A stretch of DNA of 35,746 bases, from the NCBI GenBank assembly GCA_964514305.1, contig CAZEQD010000019.1:1-35746 (forward strand), read 5' to 3'. The stretch comes from CAZEQD01 sp964514305 (lineage in GTDB: Bacteria; Acidobacteriota; Aminicenantia; Aminicenantales; Aminicenantaceae). Under the pieces are notes generated by a model. It was not told the DNA's origin, did not search any database, and saw only the letters and a program-made list of their open reading frames with translations. Positions within the stretch are counted from its first letter, which is position 1. The number at the start of each line of letters is the position of its first letter. Of the stretch, positions 15,978-23,440 are shown piece after piece. A program made the translations under genes and the position numbers.

Positions 15978-17249
15978 ATGAGTTTTCGTTTTGAATGGAA
16001 TCCCTATGCTGATCAACCCCACAACGTTGGTCCTCGCTGCCAGCGGCTCAAACATCATGTCCAGCATGCAGGCACCTATTTTAAGTTGGTTGTCTCTAAT
16101 TTGAGACGAGCTGTGCCTATATTGTCTCTTTACCGTCACTACCGTAGCCATTTGTACCAGCATCCTGTTCAGATAAAAAAACCATTTGCTCTTTCTGTTT
16201 CTCCGGCAGGATCAAGAAATGAACAAGTAATTAAGCTTCTAAAAGAAACAGGGGTGGAGTCTACTTTGGTCAGAATTCCTTCCTGGGAAAAAGAGCACCT
16301 TGAGTCTTTCCAAGGATTTTTTAAACTTATTAAATCGGAGAATATAGAGCTTACTGTGGCCCTTCTCCAAAATAGAGATGATGTCCTCCGTCCTTCAGCT
16401 TGGTCTGATTTTGTTGAAGCGGTTTTTTCTCGTTTTAGGTGTTTTTCGTCTTTTTTTGAAGTTGGACATGCCTGGAATCGGACGAAATGGGGAGTTTGGG
16501 ATTTTGAGGAATATTTAAGGTTAGCTTGTTCAGCCCAAATATTAGCTGAAAAATACAAAGTTAAGCTGGTTGGTCCGGCTGTTATTGATTTTGAATTTCA
16601 TCTATATCCCCCTGTTTTGGAGAAGATTATATTTGATAAAGTGAGTTCTCTTCTTTATGTGGACAGAGTGGGAGCGCCTGAAGATAGGCAGTTTGGCTGG
16701 GATACGCCTGCTAAACTGGCTTTGTTAAAAGCTGTCATCGATGGCTCTGGCCAGGGAAAGCATGATTTATGGATTACTGAAGTCAACTGGCCCTTGAAGG
16801 GAACTGGCAAGTATTCTCCGGCAGCGGGCAGGCCCAATGTTTCTGAAGAAGAGCAGGCTGATTATTTAGTTCGCTATTATATTTTTTGTATAGCCAGTGG
16901 CTTAGTCGAGAAAGTCTTCTGGTGGCAGTTGGCCGCTCCTGGCTATGGTTTGCTGGATACGAGAGGAAGTAAGTGGCGGAAAAGGGCCAGTTATTATGCT
17001 TTCCAAAATATGGTTAGACAGCTCCGGCAAAGTACTTTTGTGGGCCGAATTCCTCATAATAAATTTCATATATTTTTATTCCAAAAAAATGAGCAGGAAG
17101 TAGCTGTTTGCTGGAAAAAAGGTTCTCCTCGAGAATATATTTTCTCTAAAAAAGTCCATCGAGTTTTGAGTCGTGATGGCCTGGAAATTAAAACTTCTAA
17201 CAACAAAATAATCATCAATGAAAGTCCTCAATATGTTTATTTTAAATAA
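15978..17249 (+). CDS. Glycoside-hydrolase-like TIM-barrel protein with altered acid/base site
   Basis: 423 residues with no signal peptide, so apparently cytoplasmic. From about residue 68 the strand pattern resembles clan GH-A barrels: FALSVSP, STLVRIPSW, IELTVALLQN, SSFFEVGHAWNRTKWG (about 157-171), and LWITEVNWP with Glu268. Glu268 occupies the usual nucleophile position on strand 7. On strand 4, where GH-A enzymes have Asn-Glu, this protein has His164-Ala165. The general acid/base is therefore missing unless another residue replaces it. The first 65 residues are basic and unassigned. It lies between an LPS kinase and a methyltransferase in one operon, so a role in surface glycan is likely. 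It may be a pseudo-enzyme or a differently acting glycosidase or transglycosylase. Confidence 0.65.
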   Translation: MSFRFEWNPYADQPHNVGPRCQRLKHHVQHAGTYFKLVVSNLRRAVPILSLYRHYRSHLYQHPVQIKKPFALSVSPAGSRNEQVIKLLKETGVESTLVRIPSWEKEHLESFQGFFKLIKSENIELTVALLQNRDDVLRPSAWSDFVEAVFSRFRCFSSFFEVGHAWNRTKWGVWDFEEYLRLACSAQILAEKYKVKLVGPAVIDFEFHLYPPVLEKIIFDKVSSLLYVDRVGAPEDRQFGWDTPAKLALLKAVIDGSGQGKHDLWITEVNWPLKGTGKYSPAAGRPNVSEEEQADYLVRYYIFCIASGLVEKVFWWQLAAPGYGLLDTRGSKWRKRASYYAFQNMVRQLRQSTFVGRIPHNKFHIFLFQKNEQEVAVCWKKGSPREYIFSKKVHRVLSRDGLEIKTSNNKIIINESPQYVYFK

Positions 17250-17278
17250 GAGGGATCGCCCGCTTAAGGGAGGTAATG

Positions 17279-17914
17279 ATGGCTGTAGGCTTTAAAGAGG
17301 AGGAAGTTAAAGACTATGAACAGCGTCGTTACCGTGGGCTTGATCAGTGGATTGTTGATTGGAAAGAGAAGAAAATTTTAAAAACTTTATTAAAAAGAAT
17401 AGATAACCATCCTCTTAGAGTCTTAGATATGCCCAGCGGTTACGGCCGTTTTTCAAAACTGCTGTTAGAGCAAAGTTTTACTCTAATATCTTGTGACCTT
17501 TCCTTTTACATGGTCAAGCGAGCTCTGGCCAAAACAAGGACTAAAGGCAGGCAATGGGCAGTGGTAGCCGATGCCAAAAAAGGCCTTCCTTTTAAAAAGG
17601 ATTCATTTTCTTTCCTGCTTTCGATGCGCTTTTTCCATCATCTTCACTCGAGGCCGGAACGAGAGTATATTTTAAAACAATTTATCTCCTTATCTTGTCG
17701 GTGGTTAATAATTTCTTACTATAAAAGAACCTTTTTTCATCTCCTTCAGCGTAAGCTTCGTCATAAAATAAAAAAAAGTAAAACTCGGATCAAAATGTTG
17801 TCCGGATATGAATTTGAAGAAGAAATTGCCCAAGCGGGTTGGCGGCTGGTGAAAGAATGCTCTTTATTTAAAGGGCTGCATGCTCAACATATTGCTTTAT
17901 TGGAAAAGAATTAA
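17279..17914 (+). CDS. Class I SAM-dependent methyltransferase
   Basis: 211 residues. Motif I is VLDMPSGYGRFSKLL, followed by LISCDLS, VVADAKKGLPF, and SFLLSMRFFHHL as the later motif (compare methyltransferase 11/25). The HH-L stretch is typical of small-molecule methyltransferases. The C-terminal third is very basic (RKLRHKIKKSKTRIKM). The substrate is unknown; methylation of a sugar in the surface glycan is inferred from the operon. GGGAGG is followed by ATG at 17276 and again at 17279; I chose the second for spacing. The stop codon overlaps that of the convergent OMP gene in a shared TTAA. Confidence 0.78.
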   Translation: MAVGFKEEEVKDYEQRRYRGLDQWIVDWKEKKILKTLLKRIDNHPLRVLDMPSGYGRFSKLLLEQSFTLISCDLSFYMVKRALAKTRTKGRQWAVVADAKKGLPFKKDSFSFLLSMRFFHHLHSRPEREYILKQFISLSCRWLIISYYKRTFFHLLQRKLRHKIKKSKTRIKMLSGYEFEEEIAQAGWRLVKECSLFKGLHAQHIALLEKN

Positions 17915-19131
17915 AATCTTATTTTAAAACCAAATTTTAGATTGAATCCCGATAAATCAATCACTGCTGGCCGCAGGTCTGAAACATAGGCTGCTGGTTT
18001 CTTCTCATGGACGAAGAGCTGAGGATAACCTGCCTGACCGATAATTCTTATTTTTTGGTAAAAATAAAGATGGCCTTCTTCTGAAAAGCTTTCTCCTTCG
18101 GAATTTTTATAGGTATTTTTCCCTTTAAAATCCTTTAGCTGGGCATAGCGTCCGGCCCCTTCGATAGTAAAACTTAGATGAGAGAACAGGGGCCATTCTA
18201 AGCCAATTCCTGCCCACAGGCCAAGGCCATGGCTTTTAGCCTCTCCTCTCCATTCCTGCCATGACTCTTGGCTTTGGTAGCGATAAAAATAAGAACAATG
18301 CCCAAAATAGTACTCTGCTCCTGCTTTTAGATAGAGAGAAGAGAGGGGATAAAAAGTTAAAAACACTTTAAGCGGTATTGCCCTAATTTCAGGTTTTGTC
18401 AGATAAATATCGGTAGCCTCAGAAGATTTGAATTCTACACGGCTTTCTTTAGCTCCTGAGAAATAACCGATACCTAGGCCTAAGCTAAAGTGAGGAAATA
18501 AGGGATAGCTTACTTCTCCACCGAAGATGTAGCTGAGGCGGGTTGGCTTTACCTGGCCTACTCCTTCAAGGGCCAGGCTATCACTGTAGTAAGCAGCCAG
18601 CCCTTTGGCTCCTTCATTCAGGTCACCGCCCAGGATAAAGTTTCCGCCGCCGAAGAAGGCAAAATCTAACTTATACTCTTTAGCCGTTGAGTAGACTGGG
18701 GGAGCAGGGGGTTCTTTCTCAGGTACAATTTTCTGGGTGGGTTGTCGTTCTTCTTTTCTTGTTATTTTTTCTTGTTTTTCTTCTCTTTGCTTTTTTTCAG
18801 GAACAGGTTGAGGACTGATAACCACCACCAGGCTTTCATGGACATAGCCGAAAGCAGGCGTTGATTCTGGCGTTTTTATTTTGACCCGATACCATTCTCC
18901 AGCCCTACCAGTGGATTCAAGAATTGTTCCTAGGGGAACTTGTTGAATGATAATACTGCCGATGTCGGGTTTGAGGCGGATGTTAGCCTGTTCTGTGGTT
19001 ACCTTTAGTTTTAGAGTTTGAGTTTGAGCTTCAAGGTTAGGGATAAAAAGGAAGTTAAAGAGAATAATGAACAAAGTAATATTAGTAATATTATTCCTTT
19101 TAATTTTAACTTTATAACCTTTTTCCATCAT
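17911..19131 (-). CDS. SH3-domain outer-membrane beta-barrel protein
   Basis: 406 residues. The signal peptide is at about 1-35 (ITLFIILFNFLFIPNLEAQ). A bacterial SH3 domain spans about 42-105 (QANIRLKPDIGSIIIQQVP, GEWYRVKI, GYVHESLVVV). A charged and proline-rich linker spans about 110-150. A beta-barrel-like region then runs to the end with alternating strands (LDFAFFGGGNFILGG, FSLGLGIGYF, GLGLWAGIGLEWPLF, FSFTIEGA-like) and finishes FNLKFGFKIRF. A terminal Phe is the usual barrel-assembly signal. SH3 domains of this type often bind cell wall or peptides, so it may connect outer membrane and peptidoglycan. It is monocistronic with a perfect-consensus promoter 87 bases upstream. Specific function is unknown. 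Confidence 0.75.
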   Translation of the reverse strand: MMEKGYKVKIKRNNITNITLFIILFNFLFIPNLEAQTQTLKLKVTTEQANIRLKPDIGSIIIQQVPLGTILESTGRAGEWYRVKIKTPESTPAFGYVHESLVVVISPQPVPEKKQREEKQEKITRKEERQPTQKIVPEKEPPAPPVYSTAKEYKLDFAFFGGGNFILGGDLNEGAKGLAAYYSDSLALEGVGQVKPTRLSYIFGGEVSYPLFPHFSLGLGIGYFSGAKESRVEFKSSEATDIYLTKPEIRAIPLKVFLTFYPLSSLYLKAGAEYYFGHCSYFYRYQSQESWQEWRGEAKSHGLGLWAGIGLEWPLFSHLSFTIEGAGRYAQLKDFKGKNTYKNSEGESFSEEGHLYFYQKIRIIGQAGYPQLFVHEKKPAAYVSDLRPAVIDLSGFNLKFGFKIRF

Positions 19132-19217
19132 GAATATAGCTTAACGTTTATTTTGCCTCAGTCTTTAATGTCCTTTTTACTGAGAGTTGAATCTTATAAT
19201 TGTTTAAATTATAGTAA

Positions 19218-19246
19218 ATTATAGAAGAGGCTTCAGTTAGTGTCAA
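19218..19246 (-). promoter_or_regulatory. Perfect consensus sigma70 promoter for the SH3/OMP gene
   Basis: On the minus strand TTGACA (19241-19246) and TATAAT (19218-19223) are separated by exactly 17 bases, a full consensus match. The expected start near 19211 gives an approximately 80-base leader before the ATG at 19131. The gene is therefore probably strongly and constitutively transcribed, unless a repressor acts on it. Confidence 0.8.
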
Positions 19247-19278
19247 GGAAACCTCCGCTCTATGACAAAAATGAATTG

Positions 19279-19422
19279 CCGGTGGGGTCAGACCTTCATA
19301 AGTTTCATAACTTTAATTTTTACAATAATTGTAATAACTTTTGTCCCCTACAAACCGACGAAATATATCAATAGAGAAGCATAATTTATGAAACTTATGA
19401 AGGTCTGACCCCGTCTGCTGGC
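19279..19422 (+). mobile_element. Inverted-arm non-autonomous element, copy 1
   Basis: Perfect 27-base arms, 19284-19310 and 19386-19412 (starting GGGGTCAGACCTTCATAAGT), flank a 75-base AT-rich core with an internal TTACAAT-A-ATTGTAA palindrome. The 129-base unit differs from copy 2 (29714-29842) at only two positions. The outer bases CCGGT (19279-19283) and GTCTGCTGGC (19413-19422) match the outer bases of copy 2 in reverse-complement order, while the cores are in the same orientation. No coding capacity and no clear target duplication were seen. The arms resemble REP/RAYT-related hairpins. Confidence 0.8.
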
Positions 19423-19497
19423 CGCAGAGGGGCGTCTCTATTTTTGCTGTTTGCTGGAAAAAATGCTAATATCTATGGAGATTTTGAGGAAAAGAAG

Positions 19498-20286
19498 ATG
19501 AACAAAAACAAAAAGCAAGGAAAAAAAATTCAATTTGTGATTATTGTTGGCTTTTGCTTATTTATTTTCATAGGGAATTTTCTCCTGGCTGGCTCAGGTC
19601 CAAAGATTAAATTAAAAGAAAATAGCTGGGATTTTGGCCGGGTAAAACAGGGAAAAATCTTAACCCATATATTTATTTTTAACAACACAGGCAATGCTCC
19701 TTTAGTTATTAAGAAAGTGCGAACTTCCTGCGGCTGCACAGCGGCTCTTGTCTCAGAGAAAGAAATTGCCCCCGGGGGCAAAGGAGAAATTAAGGTTAGA
19801 TTTGACACCCGAGGATATGAAGGAGAGGTCAAAAAATACGTCTACGTGGAGACTAACGACAGCCAGCAGCCTCGAGTCCAGCTGACGGTATCAGCCAGGA
19901 TTGATGTGCCGCCTCGTCCACGGATCGACCTTGACCGCTACAGCCTTGACCTTGGTCTGCTCTTAGAATCCGAAGAGATGAAAATCCGCATCACCATCAG
20001 AAATAAGGGCGAACTGGAGCTGGTGGTTAATTGCTTTCATAAGGATGCGTCTTTTTATCAAAAAGGAGAGAAAATTAACTTTCCCCTTAAAATTGCGGCT
20101 GGTAAGCAAGCAGAAGTTGAAATTAGGATTCCGCCCCGGAAAAGAAGAGGATTGATAAGGGAGTACGTCCTCATCAAATCTAATGATCCTTACCGAGGAA
20201 CTCTTTCCATCTACGTTAGTGGTTATGTCATCACCAAGAGCCAGCTGAAAGAACTCTTTAAAAAGTACAAAGATATTTTAAAGTAA
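19498..20286 (+). CDS. DUF1573 exported protein
   Basis: 262 residues. The N-terminal signal or anchor is at about 11-32 (FVIIVGFCLFIFIGNFLLAG). Two immunoglobulin-like beta-sandwich repeats follow. The first has the DUF1573 hallmark WDFGRVKQG, IFNNTGNAPLVIKKVRTSCGCT and IAPGGKGEIKVRFDT. The second (about 140-235) repeats the logic with IDLDRYSLDLGLL and RITIRNKGELELVV. Relatives are secreted or periplasmic, and their molecular role is not established. I took the ATG at 19498 after GAGGA; the open frame starts at 19444 but without a signal at its front. YggT follows after 20 bases. Confidence 0.85.
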   Translation: MNKNKKQGKKIQFVIIVGFCLFIFIGNFLLAGSGPKIKLKENSWDFGRVKQGKILTHIFIFNNTGNAPLVIKKVRTSCGCTAALVSEKEIAPGGKGEIKVRFDTRGYEGEVKKYVYVETNDSQQPRVQLTVSARIDVPPRPRIDLDRYSLDLGLLLESEEMKIRITIRNKGELELVVNCFHKDASFYQKGEKINFPLKIAAGKQAEVEIRIPPRKRRGLIREYVLIKSNDPYRGTLSIYVSGYVITKSQLKELFKKYKDILK

Positions 20287-20306
20287 AAATTTCTAGGATG
20301 AGATGA

Positions 20307-20630
20307 ATGATTCTCTTGGCTAATTTCCTACTGGCGATAGCTAAAATCCTTCATATTCTGTTAATTATTTATCTGTGGGTGATTATTTTCAGAGCTGTTC
20401 TTTCCTGGATCCAGGCACCTTCCTTATATCAAATTAAAGTTATCCTCTATTATTTAACAGAGCCTGTCTTAAGGCCTTGCCGCCGTCTGCTGCCTCCCCA
20501 TAGATTAGGAGGGATTGACCTCAGCCCTATTATTGTCATTTTAGTTATTATTTTTATAGATTCATTTTTAGTCAAATCCCTGTCATTGTATGCTCATCAG
20601 TTACTGAGACAACAGCCATTATCATTTTGA
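20307..20630 (+). CDS. YggT-family integral membrane protein
   Basis: 107 residues with hydrophobic segments at about 1-30 and 65-92. The family pattern IIFRAVLSWIQAP, YYLTEPVLRPCRRLLPPHRLGGIDLSPIIVILVI is clear. YggT proteins are inner-membrane proteins of poorly known function, often beside yggU/yggS and cell-division genes. Here a yggU follows after 187 bases. AGGATGAG lies just ahead of the ATG. Confidence 0.88.
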   Translation: MILLANFLLAIAKILHILLIIYLWVIIFRAVLSWIQAPSLYQIKVILYYLTEPVLRPCRRLLPPHRLGGIDLSPIIVILVIIFIDSFLVKSLSLYAHQLLRQQPLSF

Positions 20631-20783
20631 GTGAGCTAACAGCTTTTTACAAAATAAAGGCAGCTAGGTGGATTTTATGGAGCAAAAGGATAAAATCGTT
20701 CGTCTCTTATTATAGAGCCTGATTCACATCTGGATGGGGCTGGCTTGACAACTTATGACTTGAATTGTAAATGAATTTCTTAT

Positions 20784-20819
20784 AAAGGTTAAATTATCTT
20801 CTGGATAAGGTGAACCTTT
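20784..20819 (+). promoter_or_regulatory. Possible start-site hairpin of yggU
   Basis: AAAGGTT (20784-20790) pairs perfectly with AACCTTT (20813-20819). The second arm includes the first bases of the TTG start, and the SD AAGGTGA lies just inside the loop. It could restrain initiation. A seven-base stem with a 22-base loop may also be chance. A TTGACA at 20745-20750 upstream has only a poor -10. Confidence 0.3.
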
Positions 20820-21102
20820 GAAAGATAAACGAGGAATAGTCCTGACGGTTACTGTTCGGCCCCGGGCTCATCAGCAGAAGATAGAAAAAATAGATTCCAC
20901 CACTTATAAAGTCAGTGTTCATTCACCCCCGCTCAAGGGGAAAGCTAATCAAGAGGTAATTAAATTACTAGCCTCATATTTCAAGCTTCCTCCCTCTAGG
21001 TTGAAAATCTTAAAAGGTCAAAAAACAAGTCAAAAACTTATAAGGCTGGAAACAAGGAGGCTGGAGGCTTTATCTTCAAGAAAAGGGAAAGCTCGTCTGT
21101 GA
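20818..21102 (+). CDS. YggU/DUF167 family protein
   Basis: 94 residues. The DUF167 pattern is clear: LTVTVRPRAHQQKIEKI, YKVSVHSPPLKGKANQEVIKLLASYFKLPPSRLKILKGQKTS-K. The biochemical role is unknown; the fold is a small alpha/beta domain that co-occurs with YggT and YggS. The start is a TTG with AAGGTGA eight bases before it. The C-terminal 20 residues are basic. The transporter gene begins 12 bases downstream. Confidence 0.87.
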   Translation: MKDKRGIVLTVTVRPRAHQQKIEKIDSTTYKVSVHSPPLKGKANQEVIKLLASYFKLPPSRLKILKGQKTSQKLIRLETRRLEALSSRKGKARL

Positions 21103-21114
21103 AATAAGGAAAAA

Positions 21115-22425
21115 ATGGGAATTTACAATTTTATAAGCTTCTTGGGAATATTTCTCCTGGCTGGTTTTGCCTGGTTGTGTTCATCAAAAAGAAAAGTTGT
21201 TAATTGGCGGGTAGTCGGCTGGGGAATCGGGCTTCAACTTCTTTTTGCTCTTTTTATTTTTGTCGTTCCAGCCGGCACCAAATTTTTTCTTCTAGTCAAT
21301 AAAGGAGTGGTTGTGGTCCTTAATAGCGCCAGTGCCGGCACTAAATTTCTTTTTGGCCGCCTTGCCCTCCCACCAGGGACGACCAACGAAGCTGGCGAAA
21401 CTTCCCTTGGCTATATTCTTGCTTTTCAGGCTTTACCCACCATAATCTTTTTTGCTGCCTTAGTCGGAGCTCTTTACTATTTAAAAGTGATGCCCTTGTT
21501 TATCAGAGGTTTTGCCTATATCTTTACTAAATTAATGAGAATCTCAGGGGCAGAATCACTCTGTGCTTCAAGTAATATTTTTGTGGGAGTGGAATCAGCC
21601 TTGATTGTTAAGCCCCACTTAGCAGAGATGACTAAATCTGAGCTGGTTACCATTCTTTCGGCTGGGATGGGAACTATTGCCTCCACTGTTTTAGCCCTTT
21701 ATGTCTATTTTCTTCAGGGAGAACTGCCGACCATTGCCGGGCATCTTGTCTCGGCTTCCTTTCTGTCGGCCCCGGCAGCCGTAGTTATGGCCAAGCTTCT
21801 TGTCCCTGAAACAGAAATTCCTAAAACACTCGGAGTTAGAGTCAAACCTCATTATGAACGGGAGGATAATCTCATCTTGGCCATTATCAATGGAGCCAAC
21901 TCTGGCCTTCGCTTGCTGGGAGGGATTGTTACCCTCCTTCTTGCTTTCTTAGGCTTTATAGCCCTGGCTGATCTTGTTCTCGGCTGGCTGGGAGGATATG
22001 TAAATACTTGGTTGGGGATTAATTTTAATTGGTCTCTACAGTCTATTTTAGGTTATATATTTTATCCTTTTACCCTAATCCTTGGTATCCCCCCAGCCGA
22101 TGCTTGGTCAATAGCCAAGATAATCGGAGAGAGGACTGTCGCTACTGAGGTTGTCTCTTACCAGCATCTTTCTCAACTTATTGCTGAGGGCAAGCTCTTA
22201 TATCCCCGTTCAGCCATCATTGCCTCTTATGCTCTTTGTGGTTTCGCCCATATTGCTTCTCTGGCTATTTTTGTCGGTGGCATTGGCGCTCTGGCTCCTA
22301 AACGATTGAAAGATCTTTCTCGCCTGGGTTTTAGGGCTCTGTTAGCAGCTACCCTTGCCTGCCTGGTGACCGGGGCTGTAGCCGGTGTGTTTTTCACCAC
22401 TGGCTCAATACTCTTTGGTAAATAA
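21115..22425 (+). CDS. nupC: Concentrative nucleoside transporter (CNT/NupC family)
   Basis: 436 residues with about ten membrane segments. CNT-family signatures are present: FQALPTIIFFAALVGALYYL, SGAESLCASSNIFVGVESAL, KPHLAEMTKSELVTILSAGMGTIASTVLALY, and GANSGLRLLGGIV, with IIASYALCGFAHIASLAIFVGG near the end. These proteins import nucleosides with Na+ or H+ across the inner membrane. The G-x-E-S and S-N-I-F-V-G-x-E-S residues around 140-160 line the substrate site in studied members. It fits purine salvage, complementing purF in the window. AAGGA precedes the ATG. Confidence 0.92.
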   Translation: MGIYNFISFLGIFLLAGFAWLCSSKRKVVNWRVVGWGIGLQLLFALFIFVVPAGTKFFLLVNKGVVVVLNSASAGTKFLFGRLALPPGTTNEAGETSLGYILAFQALPTIIFFAALVGALYYLKVMPLFIRGFAYIFTKLMRISGAESLCASSNIFVGVESALIVKPHLAEMTKSELVTILSAGMGTIASTVLALYVYFLQGELPTIAGHLVSASFLSAPAAVVMAKLLVPETEIPKTLGVRVKPHYEREDNLILAIINGANSGLRLLGGIVTLLLAFLGFIALADLVLGWLGGYVNTWLGINFNWSLQSILGYIFYPFTLILGIPPADAWSIAKIIGERTVATEVVSYQHLSQLIAEGKLLYPRSAIIASYALCGFAHIASLAIFVGGIGALAPKRLKDLSRLGFRALLAATLACLVTGAVAGVFFTTGSILFGK

Positions 22426-22556
22426 GAAGCTGAGGCGGAAATTGATTATTATTAAATAAGGGCAGTTTTAAAAATACTTGTTTCCTAAAGAAAAAGCTTT
22501 TTATCTGCAAATATTGATGCTATATTTTAAGATATTATAGTCACAAGGAGAGAAGA

Positions 22557-23438
22557 ATGGCTGGTTTTTTAAAAAAGATTCTTTGGGCTACAGATTTTTC
22601 TGATGAAGCCCAAGAGGCTTTGTTATATGCCGAGGCTATGGCCAAAGCTTTCAAAGCAAAGCTTATAGCCCTCCATGTTGTTCCCGATTTTTCTCCAGCT
22701 TTCTATGATTTTGCCTCTGCCCTTAAAGGAGAAATTGGACGTAGGGTAGCTACTGTCAAAAATGGGGCCAGAAAAAAGCTGGAAACCTTGAGCAAATCTA
22801 AGGGGATTTCCTTGGACATTATAATTCAGGAAGGGACTGCTTCTAAAAAAATCATAGAAGTGGCCGAGCGAGAAAAGGCTGACCTCATTGTCCTCGGAAG
22901 GCGAGGTTTATCAGCCATTGAAAAACTATTTATAGGGAGTGTGGCTAATCAGGTCTTAAGAAACTCTCCTGTTCCCATTTTAATAACCAAGAAAAAAAGA
23001 GGAAAGCCTCGTTTTAATAGGATTATTGTGCCCACGGATTTTTCTGAAAAGGAAGAAATTGAGAGAGACTATGCTTGGCAGCTGGCTAAGAAGTTGGATG
23101 CTTCTGAAATTTGCCTTCTCCATGTGCTTGAGCTCCATGATTATGAATTTTCGCCCAGGGAGTTAGATGAGCTTTTAGCAGCGGTCTTAAAAAGACTACA
23201 GCAGAGGAAAAAGAGGGAAAAAGAGGACTTTAAGGTTAAAGAGGATGTCTACAGAGCTGTTAATGCCCCTCTTGGCATCGTCGATTATGCTGAAACTCAT
23301 CATTATGATTTAATTGTTATCTCTTCCTGTACTCAGAGTAAATTAGAGCGGTTTTTCTTGGGAAGCACTACTGAAAAAGTAATTTCTTATTCTAATTTGC
23401 CTGTTTTTGTTATTCCGCCTACATGTTGTGTTGATTAA
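22557..23438 (+). CDS. Tandem-domain universal stress protein
   Basis: 293 residues with two UspA domains. Domain 1 (about 4-143) starts KKILWATDFSDEAQEAL and ends with the ATP-site pattern GRRGLSAIEKLFIGSVA then VPILI. Domain 2 (about 155-290) starts RIIVPTDFSEKEE and ends SSCTQSKLERFFLGSTTEK and LPVFVIPP, where the first glycine of the nucleotide motif is Ser. So domain 1 probably binds ATP and domain 2 may not. GGAGAGAAG precedes the ATG. Two bases separate it from dprA, so it heads the dprA-topA-xer operon. The role in stress response is family knowledge. Confidence 0.9.
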   Translation: MAGFLKKILWATDFSDEAQEALLYAEAMAKAFKAKLIALHVVPDFSPAFYDFASALKGEIGRRVATVKNGARKKLETLSKSKGISLDIIIQEGTASKKIIEVAEREKADLIVLGRRGLSAIEKLFIGSVANQVLRNSPVPILITKKKRGKPRFNRIIVPTDFSEKEEIERDYAWQLAKKLDASEICLLHVLELHDYEFSPRELDELLAAVLKRLQQRKKREKEDFKVKEDVYRAVNAPLGIVDYAETHHYDLIVISSCTQSKLERFFLGSTTEKVISYSNLPVFVIPPTCCVD

Positions 23439-23440
23439 AA

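Larger units (their letters stand above)
19132..19497. other. Divergent intergenic region with promoter and inverted-arm element
   Basis: No gene is supported. It holds the OMP promoter (19218-19246) and the 129-bp inverted-arm element (19284-19412). A weak plus-strand promoter candidate for the DUF1573 gene, TTGCTG (19444-19449) with TAATAT (19467-19472), has 17-base spacing. A frame opening at 19444 reads into the DUF1573 gene, but the real start is the ATG at 19498. Confidence 0.6.

Noticed and set aside
16169..16558. 129-codon minus-strand frame inside the glycosidase-like gene
   Set aside because: It is the shadow of a well-supported gene with recognisable motifs; its own translation shows no domain and no ribosome-binding site.
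19284..19412. Small RNA gene or riboswitch in the inverted-arm element
   Set aside because: Near-identical copies at unrelated loci, long perfect arms and no consistent downstream gene point to a mobile repeat rather than a regulatory RNA.
20677..20715. Twelve-residue open frame MEQKDKIVRLLL between yggT and yggU with AGGTGG ahead of it
   Set aside because: It is too short to tell from chance, with no conserved feature or attenuator hairpin after it.
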